DNA of 64,000 bases. Origin: Lycorma delicatula. Its lineage: Eukaryota > Arthropoda > Insecta > Hemiptera > Fulgoridae. The DNA is taken from assembly GCF_047948215.1 (NCBI RefSeq), contig NC_134460.1, positions 126,555,324 through 126,619,323 on the forward strand, written 5' to 3'. Below the pieces are notes generated by a model that was not told the origin of the DNA, did not search any database, and worked only from the letters and a program-made list of their open reading frames with translations. This document shows positions 1 to 10,215 of the stretch, in pieces. The position numbers and the translations under genes are program-made. Positions within the stretch are counted from its first letter, which is position 1. The number at the start of each line of letters is the position of its first letter.

Positions 1-1726
1 GGTGAATTAAAAAAAAAAAATACTCGTTTGATTATCTCTAATAGTTTCTGAGATACGATTTTTTAAATTGCTGCAACCTGTTTCGATGACTCTGTATGTA
101 GCCGGTCAACTTCGACAATTGATGAAATAAATCGGTTAATGTATATCAAATTTAAATATTTAATGTTATTTTAAATTAAATCTGTATATTTAACAAGAAA
201 AAAAGTTATAAATTTCTGAAAATGTATATAGAATTTTAAAAAAGAGAGAAAAATAAAAATTGTAGTTACATCTACTTCACGTCTATTAATATTTCTTTAA
301 CATTTTTGTTGGTTCATCATTGTATCTGAATCTTAAGATTATATTCATTTATTATCACAGGAATACAGAATTAAAAAAATATATATAAAAATAGCTAATC
401 GACAGTAACAAAAGATTAGATAAAAGCATTGATTTATGTATTTAAACTTGAAATATAACGGACAGAATATTTTATGAAATATTGTAATTTTTTATTTTAT
501 TACTTCAGTTTTCATGTAAAATCATAAGTATATTTCACTTTTAGAACTTTTTGTAGAGTAAGGGAAGGGATATATCTATCTCGCCTCGATTGTCGATAAA
601 CTGGATTACCATTTTAGAATGTCATACATATATAAAATTATTATTAAGGGATTCTGCTTTATAATTGTACGTATTTTTATAACAGTATCCACACGGATAG
701 CCAGTTTACAACGGTATCATTTATAATAAATTATTTATTTTAAAATCTGGAATTTTAAATTGATACACAATTTTATAATTTCTTTTCTTTTAATATTAAT
801 TAATAATTCATTTATTTCTGTGTATAATAATGCAACGATAAATAGACGCTTATTAATTATATACATAACTATGACCTAGTTGAAATGGATTAGAATACTC
901 GGTCACAATAAAAAATTTTCCTTTTAAAAAATACAGAATAAAAAGTATTCCTTCAATAAAGTATTAAAAATAGTATACAATTAAAAAAAAAAACTTTTCC
1001 TAGTTTATATTTACCTAAAATATGATTAATTATTTTAACAAATCTCTGTTCTATGGTCTTTACGTCTTCGTGGAAGATTATCGGTCAGTTGCAGTATGTA
1101 CACGTCTAAAAAATATGTTTTTATGTATTGTTTATTAAAATTGAAATATTTCGTAAAATTTTGTAATTATTTCAAATTACGTATTTTATTTAAAAATTAA
1201 TATTAAATATATTTGGCATCTGCAAATATACATATATAACATATATGTTTGTAATTTGTAAATTTTTTATATAAGTTTAACTGTAAAGAGGTTTTTAGAT
1301 CACTCGTAGAGAGATCTTCACCTCTCTCTTATATTGATTATAAAGAAATTTTGTTCCTTGTGTAATGTTGATCTTTCTCCAATAATTTAGGTATTAGTCA
1401 TCTGTGAAGGGTTAAGTATATTAATTGAGTCTGATTGAGGGATTGTAGTGTTATTTATTTATTCAGGAGAACAAATATCGCAAGGAAAAGAAAGTCACAA
1501 GTTTAGAATTCAGATTATTAATCTTCAGTTTTTTAGCTATTCAGAAATTTGCATAATTCTAATTTTTTTTAATGTTTTTTATACACTTTATTATATCAAT
1601 TTTCTCAGAATTATATTCTCTTCAAGTTTTAATCATAAAATTTATCATTCATTTAAAAAAGTTATTTTACTTCAAACCTAAAATAGTGTTTTCGTCATCA
1701 AATTCTTCTCTTTAACGTTGAATATC
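1..1726. other. AT-rich non-coding DNA
   Basis: Very AT-rich sequence with many homopolymer runs. The only longish frame (1448-1681) is rich in Ile, Phe and Tyr, as random AT-rich DNA would give. I see no domain, RNA gene or terminal repeats here. Confidence 0.6.
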
Positions 1727-2016
1727 ATGAAAACTAAAGGAGATACAGTTTTGGGGGCCTATTTTGTTCGATTTTTCAGGTCAAAAAAAATATAAGAAAC
1801 CATTAAATTTACCCCTTATATTTATAAACGCCTTAAAAATTTCTGTATGACCTCATTTCACAGAGGGATTTAAATCCGGGCGAAATGTTTTGCTAGACGT
1901 AACTCAATAACAAAGCGTTTGCGGGTATATGTTTGTATGACCTTTTTTTCTTATTTCAAGCATTAGAATCAATACACAAATTACTTCTTTTTCCTCCTGA
2001 ATCATTCTGTATATAT
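1727..2016 (+). repeat. Interspersed repeat family B, copy 1
   Basis: This stretch matches the reverse complement of 17569-17842. Shared blocks include an ACTAARGAGATA-like start, ATAAGAAAC..TTGAATTTGCCCCTTA-type text, CGGGCGAAAT, AACRAAGCGTTT and a closing TGAATCATYCT-type end. Divergence is substantial, so both copies are old. No coding capacity or clear terminal inverted repeat is visible and the superfamily is unknown. Confidence 0.6.
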
Positions 2017-3259
2017 ATTTATATAATGTTAATTATCTGGTTCTGTTTTAAGTTATTTTATTAAGAGCTTATCTAAATAACAAAAAACCTATTGTCGTTC
2101 ATACTTATCAGATAAATGCAGGAAAACACCAACTTATCACTCTGTTTGTGATAAGCCTTTCCCAAATATTATATTTGTAAAAAACATTTGCGTAATTTAT
2201 GTAGTAGACATGTGTTGCAATATTGATATTTTATGCACATAAAAAACTATGTTAAGTGTATTGATTAAATGAAGTATAAAATTTAAGTCAAATTAGAGCA
2301 GTGTAACTAGTATTATTTATTGTTGAAATTTCTTGGTCCTTTAACTGATGTAAATGTTAAAAGTAATTGTACAAGCAACACAAATTTTAGGTTAAACAAA
2401 TTGAAAAAAAAAAGAAGCCAGTTTAAGTATGTTACTTATAAGTGAGGTGAATATTTATGTTTATGGTATATGTGCCAAGGTTTATCTCGTTTAAAATTTC
2501 AAACATAAATCCTTTTTAAAATATATGTAAAAACGTATATATTTTGTACTGTCCTATTCTTTTGTAATAAATTATGAAGAAAATTGTTATTTAGCTCATA
2601 TAATTTTTTCTCCCGTATTTTGTCACACTATCTAGTGAATAAGCTTTGTGCGGCCCGGCCAGCTAGGTTAGGTCAGGTTAGGTTTAGCTTTATGTGGCAT
2701 TGTCGGTTGTTTTAGAGTTTAGCCAGACAGTCGATAGGCGCCTGTATTCTTTTGTTACTGCAACTTTCGTGACTTTTATGCTTTACAAACTGTATTATTT
2801 TTTATTATTATTAGTTTTTTAAAATTACGTAGTCGTAATAAATGATACTTGAAGAATAATAGTATTTTATTTAAGTTATCTAATTAAATCTAATTTTTAA
2901 AATTGTTATTTAACTTTTGATAAGCAAACGATTAGGATGTCAATTAATTTTATCTAATTGTACCATAAATCTTGTGTTTATAATTACCAGAAAAGTTGAT
3001 TTACTATTTTAATTTTTTTTTTTTTTCAAAGTAGCAATTTGTAGCACAATTTATCGAATTATTTTTTTATTTACAAAGAATAATTCCGTCTTTAAAAAAC
3101 GGTTTTACTAGACACTGCTATTAGAAAGATAATTTAAACGATTTTTGCTGGAATTTGACATACAGAATATTCAAGATGTTAATTTGTGTATAACGAAAAA
3201 ACCTGAAATCTTTCAATGAGGTTGGCTAAAAGTAAGTAATTGATAATTTAAAGCAATTC
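2017..3259. other. AT-rich non-coding DNA
   Basis: No gene recognised. Two GGTTAGG-type words occur near 2668-2685 (TAGGTTAGGTCAGGTTAGG), a common motif in insect DNA and not a telomere array. A short GC-richer patch follows at 2640-2770. Confidence 0.5.
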
Positions 3260-3640
3260 TTCAAGCTCGGGGTACTGGAGAACGAGTTGACTCAGTTACT
3301 TAGGATTGCTGGTGTTTTAATTCATATCTGTGCGCGCGGACGTTGAAATACTCTGCAGAATTTAATATTGCGTAGAGGAGTATACTTCAGAATAGACTGT
3401 GTTCGTGTGTGATCGGTTCCTACAGCACAGGGAGTTTGCTTGAGAGAATTTGACGTGCTTACTCTAGACATTATGGGAAACATCTTTGCAAATCAAACGG
3501 ACATGACACGTGATGTCTATGATGTTGTTCAAAATCATCCGTACAATGATGGCAGAAGTACAAGAGTGAATAATTCTTTCTGATTCTCCGTTAGAGTTGT
3601 GTTCATATTAAAACAGGTCTGGTTCCAAGTGGAGTAAACG
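3260..3640 (+). other. GC-richer island with a 36-codon ORF
   Basis: Base composition rises above the flanks, and an ATG at 3473 opens a 36-codon frame ending in TGA at 3581-3583 with good internal codon diversity. The peptide begins MGNIFANQTD and contains YDVVQNHPY. It matches nothing I recognise. It could be a small 5' exon, since GT dinucleotides near the end might act as donors, the start of a transposon gene, or chance. No RT, transposase or signal-peptide feature is visible. Confidence 0.25.
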
Positions 3641-4334
3641 ATTAAAAAAGTTCATAACCTAATTTTTACTTTCTTTTTTGTTTGGTTTTATTTATTTTAA
3701 TTAATTTTTTTATTCAAGTTGAATTTAATTTGCTCTTTTAAAAATTATTATACGGTTGTTAAATTGAAGTATTAGTACTAACAAATAATGAAAATGAAGA
3801 CCTAGTTTATGTATGTTGAGATCCACACAAGAAAATTTTAACTGGGTTTATTATTTTATATGAATTATTTTAATTTTTTATTTTAATCAGAAAGATGACA
3901 GATTTTTTTCCTTTGCTTTGTAAGCTTTTGATTTTCTATTTATATTTTTAAAGTTATTAGTAATCTAAACTGATTTTGAAAAGATTATAACAAACTGGCT
4001 TGAAGAACTGGCTCAATAACATTTTTTTTTACTTTCACTTAACAGCTGTTTGACTAGAATTTATTTTACATTCCTTTCTGTTGTATACAAATCTTTTAAG
4101 CTCAGCATAATTATCATATATCTTATCGTTTAATGCATTTACTTTTCTACTTATTCCTCTTTTATCAAAATTACTAAATGGGTGTATTAACATATGGTCC
4201 ACTAGCTTAGTTCATTTCTTTACTTTTATATCTTCGTTTCTTTGTCACTCATCTAATTTTCAATATATAATTGTTTTTTTAAAAATTAAAACTTTTAAAT
4301 TTAAATTTTATGATTATAAAATCATAATTCTTTC
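3641..4334. other. AT-rich non-coding DNA
   Basis: I recognise no gene, RNA or repeat here. Some of 4080-4334 may be an unrecognisable continuation of the adjacent LINE relic. Confidence 0.4.
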
Positions 4335-4440
4335 CTATTTTTCGTATTTCCAAGTTTCACTATCGTATAGCGCTGTACTCGAAACAGATATTTTTAAACA
4401 GACGATTAGAATTTATTATTGCATAGATTTTGACGTATAG
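4335..4440 (-). pseudogene. LINE reverse-transcriptase relic
   Basis: On the minus strand a short stretch reads TALYDSETWKYEK, matching the VALYGSETWT segment seen in the better-preserved copy near 41.3 kb. The DNA around CCAAGTTTCACT is also shared with that copy. It is a heavily decayed piece from between the palm and C-terminal regions of a LINE ORF2, with no intact frame. Confidence 0.5.
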
Positions 4441-4767
4441 GGTATAATTTTTTCTAAAAAAATACATGAAACTATTCATATATCCCAAACGATTTAGATA
4501 AACTTAATGTTCAATGTTAATGATATCATCACATTAGTGGAACGGGTTATTAATATGTGCTTTGAATTTAAATTGATTTCAACCTCGATTAATGTTGAGT
4601 TGCAAATATTTTTTGTTTTTCATATATAAAAAGATACTATCGGAACCACTCATACGAAATGTATTTGTATATCTATAAGGCTGTGTTTTGATGATTAATC
4701 AGGACTAAAATTATATAAAAAAAATTATAAATATAAAATATAAATCCGCTTACCAACAAATATTAGG
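4441..4767. other. AT-rich non-coding DNA
   Basis: Nothing recognised. It ends with AAATATT just before repeat A; the same seven bases follow the far end of that repeat near 6213. Confidence 0.4.
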
Positions 4768-5112
4768 TAGATTTCATAAGAAAGCTACCTATTGTAATGG
4801 GTATCATGATTCGATTTCCGAAAAATTTCGACGTATCTTCGCGTTTCACATCCTCTAGACTCCAAAACCACCGTCAGTTCAGAAGTTTATATATATATAT
4901 CGCTTTCTTGTGGATACGATAACTGTCGTAATTTTGCGCCAATCACTTTCAAATTGATACATAAAATATAACGACCCAAAATCTCTGTCGAGTTCGTTAA
5001 TGGGAAAAATCAGACAATAGGGGTGGAAATGTGCGGGGCTTATTTCGAAAAAAATATCGCTCTAACTTTCTTATTAAATATCGAATTAGTTTAAAGTTCC
5101 TACTATTCTTTA

Positions 5113-5820
5113 GATAAGGACTTTTTTTTTTCTCTGGGCCGGACCGACTTGTTGATATTACGCCGCCCAGGGGAGTGTCTTTAAACTCAAATAGGCCTCC
5201 CCACCTACCGGCTATATACCGGCATGGCAGGTCGGCCTACCGGTTAGCTCTTTTTGAGAGTTCTTTATTAATATTGCCCTTTCGGACACCACGCCAGACC
5301 CAGTTCGCCGCGACGCGGCGCCGGGTCCCTTCAGTATTCAGTGTACTGTTACCCGTGGAGTCCTTGGTGGCTCATCAGTGCCAACACACCGCAGCATGCT
5401 GGACCTCACCAGCAAGGCTGTCCACCCAGTCCTATTCTAGCCAACACCTTGTCTTCTCTCATCGGAGTATTTCTGTAGAACAACTTGTCTAACAAAACTA
5501 GCAAAATTATTCCAGTTTGACTCACTTCTTAGCATGTAGTCTATTGTTGTCTCTGGAGTTATACCTGTGAGTGCCTTAGTATGTCTAAGTGTGTCCCACC
5601 TATTGCACTCAAAAAAGGTGTGCTCAGCATCATCTATCTCGTTGCAGTAGTTGCAAATTGGCTCTTCTCTCTTGCCTATTTTGTGCAGGTAGTAATTGAA
5701 GGAACCATGTCCTGTAAAAAACTTCGATAGGTGATGATCAACCTCACCAAATCTTCTCGACAACCATGGCTTGATAATCCTTATCAAGCCATGGTTATCC
5801 AACCATGGTTGGATAAGGAC
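5113..5820 (-). mobile_element. 5'-truncated R1-clade LINE with target duplication
   Basis: The insertion runs 5122-5811 and is flanked by GATAAGGAC at 5113-5121 and 5812-5820. The uninterrupted site in the paralogous repeat near 35436 reads AGATAATGGCC. The 3' end is marked by a T run at 5122-5131 (a poly-A tail on the minus strand). From 5136 to about 5775 it is nearly identical to the 3' end of the element at 59.6 kb. The minus-strand frame 5437-5802 carries the ORF2 tail with CNYCNEIDDAEHTFFEC. Its first few residues come from a fold-back sequence at the 5' junction, not from the element. Confidence 0.9.
5762..5816. repeat. Fold-back palindromes at the LINE 5' junction
   Basis: Two adjacent inverted structures lie where homology to the 59.6 kb element stops. 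Bases 5762-5777 and 5781-5796 are perfect 16-nt inverted arms around the loop TCC. Bases 5795-5816 form a perfect 22-nt palindrome centred on CCATGG that runs into the right-hand target duplication. The word AACCATGG recurs three times across the block in alternating orientation. Confidence 0.9.
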
Positions 5821-6212
5821 CTAAAATTATCTAAGTAAAGTGTTTTGGTATCGCCAACCATTGGCCCAGGGGATGGAAAAAATAGGACTTTGAAGACAAA
5901 AAATCATACTCCCTTAATAGGCACAGTTCGAATCGGCTGTTTAAAATTAGTCCTCTAAAAATTACCTAAAACGTTTGTCTGAAACAATTTTTGATATGAC
6001 CAACCCTTACGATAAGAGATGACTAAAATGTTGCTGGAATTGTAAGAAGAAGGGCTATGCTAATCATATGAAACATTTTTTCACATGCAACCATTGTCGT
6101 ATTGAGTAAATTTGAAGTTTTTCTTAACTTTAAAGTGAAAATTTTTTTATCCACTACGTAGCACCGGTGAAATTTACCTCCGCCTTTCGGCATGCCGAAT
6201 GAGATTTTTAAA

Positions 6213-7984
6213 TATTTTTTAATGCTCCTGTAATTTTATTATTAATTAAATTATTATTGTGTTTTATATTTTCATTTATTAGATTTCTTGTTCAAAGTAA
6301 TATGTTTAGTATTCATTAATTTATTAACGTTATGATATAATACATCATACAATTCGTAAAAAATTATATGACGTAATTCAATAATTAGAAAGTAAAATAT
6401 CAAGTTGTGTATTTAAATAACGTGTTTTATTGTTTAAGATTTTAATTTTGTTTTTTAACCATGCTATTTTACATTTATTTTTAGTAATAATATCTGATTT
6501 GATGTTGTTTTTAATTTTGATATTAATATATTTTGGTATTATTCTATAATATAACATTTTTTGTTAAATTTTATGTTTGCGATCATTTTGCGAAGTTTGA
6601 ATTTTAAGTTAATTTATTTCATATTCATAATTTTTTTTGGTTATAATTTAGATTAATTTTATTTAACATGGCCCGTTATATAAATACGCTTCCGACAAAT
6701 ATTTGTTATTTATTTATTGTTGGTAATATAATTTATATTTATAATATAATTTTTTATATAGTATATATACCAACGGTCGTTGTTAAATAAAATTATTCAG
6801 AATTAAAATTGTTTATTTCTATTTAAAAATTGCTTTTAAAAAAAGGAAATATTTAACACTGTGAATTTATGTAATAACAGGATATAACTAAAATAAAATA
6901 TAAACTATTTTCTGAATTTTGAAGAAATATTGATTTAAATTTTCATTATACTTTTAATTTTCAAGTTGAAACTTGAAAGCTTTTTCTTGTTTACATTTAT
7001 AATATTTTAAAGTAGATCGTAATAGTATAAAATATTATTCTAAATTTTATGAAATAGCGTTATAAAAATAATAAAAGTTATAAAAATTACCGTTTATTAA
7101 AAAAAAAACCCGGTAATGACATTTATCAAATTATGAAAGTATGTTTAGTACACTAGAGCTTAGCAGTGTGTTTTGTTAACAGGAGTAATTTGTTTGATAA
7201 TATCTACTTGTGTATTATGTTATGTGATTAATTAATAATTATGTAACGTTACTCCAATATTTTTTATTTTTAGCTTATTTAACCTTTGATACTTAAATAA
7301 TTAATTAAATTGTAATGCTTCTGCTATACGCTGGCGCGCGCGTGGGTATGTGGTATGAATTCAACAATGAGTTATTATTATATGAGAGTAGAAGCTTGGA
7401 TTTGACAGAAAACATGTATTGTGTATTAATGCTCTATAAAATTAAATTTTGATGTTAGACGACTTTAACATACTAAATACATTTAATATAATATATATAT
7501 TTTTTAATATAAAAATTTTTTTTATTTTTAATTAAAAAATATTTTACGAGATTCTATATAGTGGTTCAGCCAGTAAATATAACGCACTCTATAAAGTGTA
7601 ATCAATATTATGTTATTATTATTTTTAATTTAAAAAAATCGTATATCTAAATCAGTTCATGACATTCTCCATAATAGATTCTATTGTGATATATCGATGT
7701 TAACGCTTTGTACACTGTTCGTACTTTGAGTTCTTTCATCTATCACAAATGCATCCCACTACCGATATACGAAATAAATGAGTAGATAGGCATAATTTTA
7801 CATGGAAACGTAGCTAACAGGAACATTAACTGAAATAGACTCTATATGATTTTCTCCTTTTATATATATATTTTTTTTTATTTTGACAAAATTTTTATAC
7901 GTTCTTTATTAGGTATAGCAATATATATTTTTGAGCTTATGTTTAGAAAGTGCTAGGAATTTCATAACTGTAGAGCTGTGCAGC
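6213..7984. other. AT-rich non-coding DNA
   Basis: Extremely AT-rich with no recognisable gene or RNA. A short GCGCGCGCG patch lies near 7332. No repeat pair was recognised. Confidence 0.5.
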
Positions 7985-8350
7985 ATGAAGGAAAGTTTAG
8001 TAAATAGTCAAAAAATGGGGTATGGATATTTTTGCATTTCTCGACGTTTCTTGATCCAGGGACTCCAAAAAAGAAAATAGTAGGGGGGGGGTGTAATGTT
8101 CGTAAGTTGGCGTGTTTGAATCTTTATAACGTTTGACTGGATAAACCGATTTTGGTGAGATATGGCATAGAGACTCGTGTATGTGAGGCAATTTGTTCGT
8201 AAACGTGTGGGATCAATATCACCAGGAGGGAGTTAAATAGTTTTTTGGGGTCAGTTTTCTCGAAATTTTGCAAACATAACCCCATTTTAAGTTCAGAAAA
8301 TGCGAGCATGCTATTTAAAAAAAATTTGTCCCAAAATTTCCCCTTCACAA
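7985..8350. repeat. Probable decayed transposon sequence
   Basis: Composition is less AT-biased and the text resembles non-coding transposon sequence (for example AAACCGATTTTGGTGAGATATGGCAT). I found no second convincing copy in the window, and the minus-strand frames here look fortuitous. Confidence 0.3.
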
Positions 8351-8629
8351 AAAAATTGATGAAAATGTTATCTTTTTATTTATTGCATATTTCTTTAACG
8401 AATCTTTTTTTTATGGATTCGTAGATATAGTAGTAGTGTAAATGACCAAAAAATAAAAATAAAAAACTTTGGGTACAATATTGGTGGTGGAGAAGGCGAC
8501 GAAAGTTTAAAAACACAGATTTTTTAATTTTTTAAAACTTTTTTTAGTTTATCTGAACTTTTAATAATAATAATAATAATAATATTATAATAAAACTTTA
8601 TCATAATGCAGCCTCACCCAGAAAAAAAA
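8351..8629. other. AT-rich spacer with a short TAA tract
   Basis: Contains a short (TAA)n-like tract around 8563-8595. Nothing else recognised. Confidence 0.5.
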
Positions 8630-9125
8630 GATCTTAGGTTTATACAAGAATAAGTCGTTCAAGGAGTATGTTGAGAATCTATCTCCTCTGAAGAGGGACG
8701 ATCATTCTTTGTGGCGGATGACGAGAAAATTCAAGCGGCCGCCATTCTTTTTCCCGCCTTTGAAGACGGCTGATGGGTGGGCCTGTGATAACAGCCAAAA
8801 GACCGAGTTGTTCGCTGAGCGCTTAGGTAAGGTTTTTCGGCCGCATGAGATGTTCGGTGGTATCGAGGAGGAAGTTAGTGAGTTCGTAACTACCTCGATT
8901 GCTTTGTGTGTCTCTTTGAGACCCTTCTCGAAAGTGGAGATAGCACGGTAGGTGAAGAGGATGGGGTGCGTACGGAAGACGCCAGAGTTTGACTGCATTA
9001 CTCAGAAGGATGATCTTCACTACCGCCTCGGGATTGAAGATTGTGGCCAGTATTGGAAAGTGAATGAGTGATACCCGACCATCAATTCGGCTTTAGAGGT
9101 GGTCAGTGGATTGTGGAACAAGCCC
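8630..9125 (+). pseudogene. Jockey-like LINE ORF2 fragment, N-terminal RT region
   Basis: The plus-strand translation reads LSPLKRDDHSLWRMTRKFKR, then PPLKTADGWACDNSQKTELF, SLRPFSKVEI and, after a stop near 8949, TPEFDCITQK. This order is typical of the linker between endonuclease and reverse transcriptase in Jockey-clade ORF2: an xxDDSIWRATRRFKRP block, PPIRKPDG-type text, KAELFA, LPLKPFSPSEV and APGFDLIT. The frame is interrupted, and downstream of about 9010 only WKV-like traces remain. Both ends are ragged and no tail was found. Confidence 0.75.
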
Positions 9126-9516
9126 ATAGAATTACTAGTGTTTTTAAATACATAAATTTTCATGTAAATACATAAATCCATTTTCTAAATTTTTCGAAAT
9201 TCTACTTTGAAAGGGATGAAGATAGTTAAAAAAAATATTTAACAGTGATTCCAAATTTTCCCCATTTTCAACTGTACTAAACAAGATATTCACTAAATTT
9301 GGAGGTTGCAAATACCCTTCAGATAAATATGTAAAAATGATTTTCGGTTTTTTTTTTTTTGAACTTCGATTGTCTAAGGGGTGCGACGGTGTACGGCGCG
9401 GCGGCTCAACCAACACATCCACTGTTACTCTATGTACGACGCGACTGGCTGCTCCTACCTCAGGTTATTTGACTAAACAATATAAAATAAAAGTAATTAA
9501 AAAAAAAGAAAAAAAG
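9126..9516. other. Unassigned sequence with short GC patch
   Basis: Includes a T12 run near 9349-9360 followed by a GC-richer patch (9370-9450) that reads as no known protein. It may be the outer part of repeat family C or another element. Confidence 0.35.
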
Positions 9517-9863
9517 ATGAGAAACGAAGTATGGTTACCTCTTAGTGGTGTTTGTCGGGTAGCACCAGGAATCAGGCAAAATACATTTTTACTCGACGAA
9601 GAACAGGTAACCAGCTCTAACTCCAGGCCGAATTTTGAAACCCGCATTCTTCAGGTCACTTTGCTTCGAGTCCTGTACTGATCAAACTTGCTGTGAAGAA
9701 ATTACAATACAATACACTAATGTTTTTTATAAATTGAATATGCTTTAATATTTATTTATTTATCATTATTATTCTCACAAGCATAAGTTTAATGAACGCA
9801 GAGTGGTACAGGGGGGAGAGCTCCCTGTTTAGACGGTAATGGCAAGCGAAGCTAGCCGTGACC
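9517..9863 (+). repeat. Interspersed repeat family C, copy 1
   Basis: It matches the reverse complement of 33371-33706 over most of its length. Shared blocks include TGTTTGTCGGGTA, TCGAGYCCTGTRCTGATCAAACT, GAAGAAATTACA and a closing stretch with GCGAAGC-type words. Both copies run into TATATA at the same end. No protein is encoded and the type is unknown. Confidence 0.65.
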
Positions 9864-10215
9864 GGTTAATCATTTTATATATATATATAGTTACTATTTA
9901 TTATTCCATCTTTTGTAATTTAGTTTCTTTATCAAGTTTCTGTAAATCCTGAATACTGTATGTAATTATTATCACTACCATGAGGCTGCGGGAGCCCAGG
10001 GGGTGGAACCCTCTTGGTAGACTGAAGCAAGCTCTGCGGGTTCCAGGACGGATCCCCCTAGCAAACTGGGAATGGCGAGCGAAGCGAGCTCTGCAGCCAT
10101 GGGATAGGCCCCTTGTCACAGAGATCCTCCGAAGAGCCCCTGAGTTAGCTCCGGGATTCGCCTGGGCTGATTTGAGCCCCGAGGGGTCTAGGTTCTGGCA
10201 GACGGGGCGGATAGT
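9864..10215 (+). repeat. GC-rich unit possibly related to family C
   Basis: Bases 9980-10210 are GC-rich between TA-rich edges and share CATGAGG, GGTAGAC and GCGAAGCGAGC-type words with the end of family C, in similar order. The open frame across it (9980-10360) has no recognisable domain. It could be a diverged tandem unit of family C or a different repeat. Confidence 0.35.

Larger units (their letters stand above)
4768..6212 (+). repeat. Interspersed repeat family A, copy 1, split by a LINE
   Basis: The two outer parts (4768-5121 and 5812-6212) align in order with 35078-35862. Shared text includes TTTCATAAGAAAG, TTCCGAAAAATTTCGAC, TCTTCGCGTTTCACATCC, TTTTGATATGACCAACC and CACCGGTGAAAT. The start (AGGTARATTTCAT) and the near-end GGTGAAATTTACCT are inverted relative to each other, suggesting short terminal inverted repeats. 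About 29 conserved bases extend beyond the right-hand one, including the perfect palindrome TTCGGCATGCCGAA. No protein is encoded. It is likely a non-autonomous DNA element of unknown superfamily. Confidence 0.75.

Noticed and set aside
2660..2690. Telomere-like TTAGG repeats
   Set aside because: Only two imperfect GGTTAGG words, not an array.
6150..6225. A 7-bp target duplication (AAATATT) around repeat A copy 1
   Set aside because: The match exists on both sides, but the bases are AT-only, the true ends are uncertain and copy 2 shows no comparable duplication.
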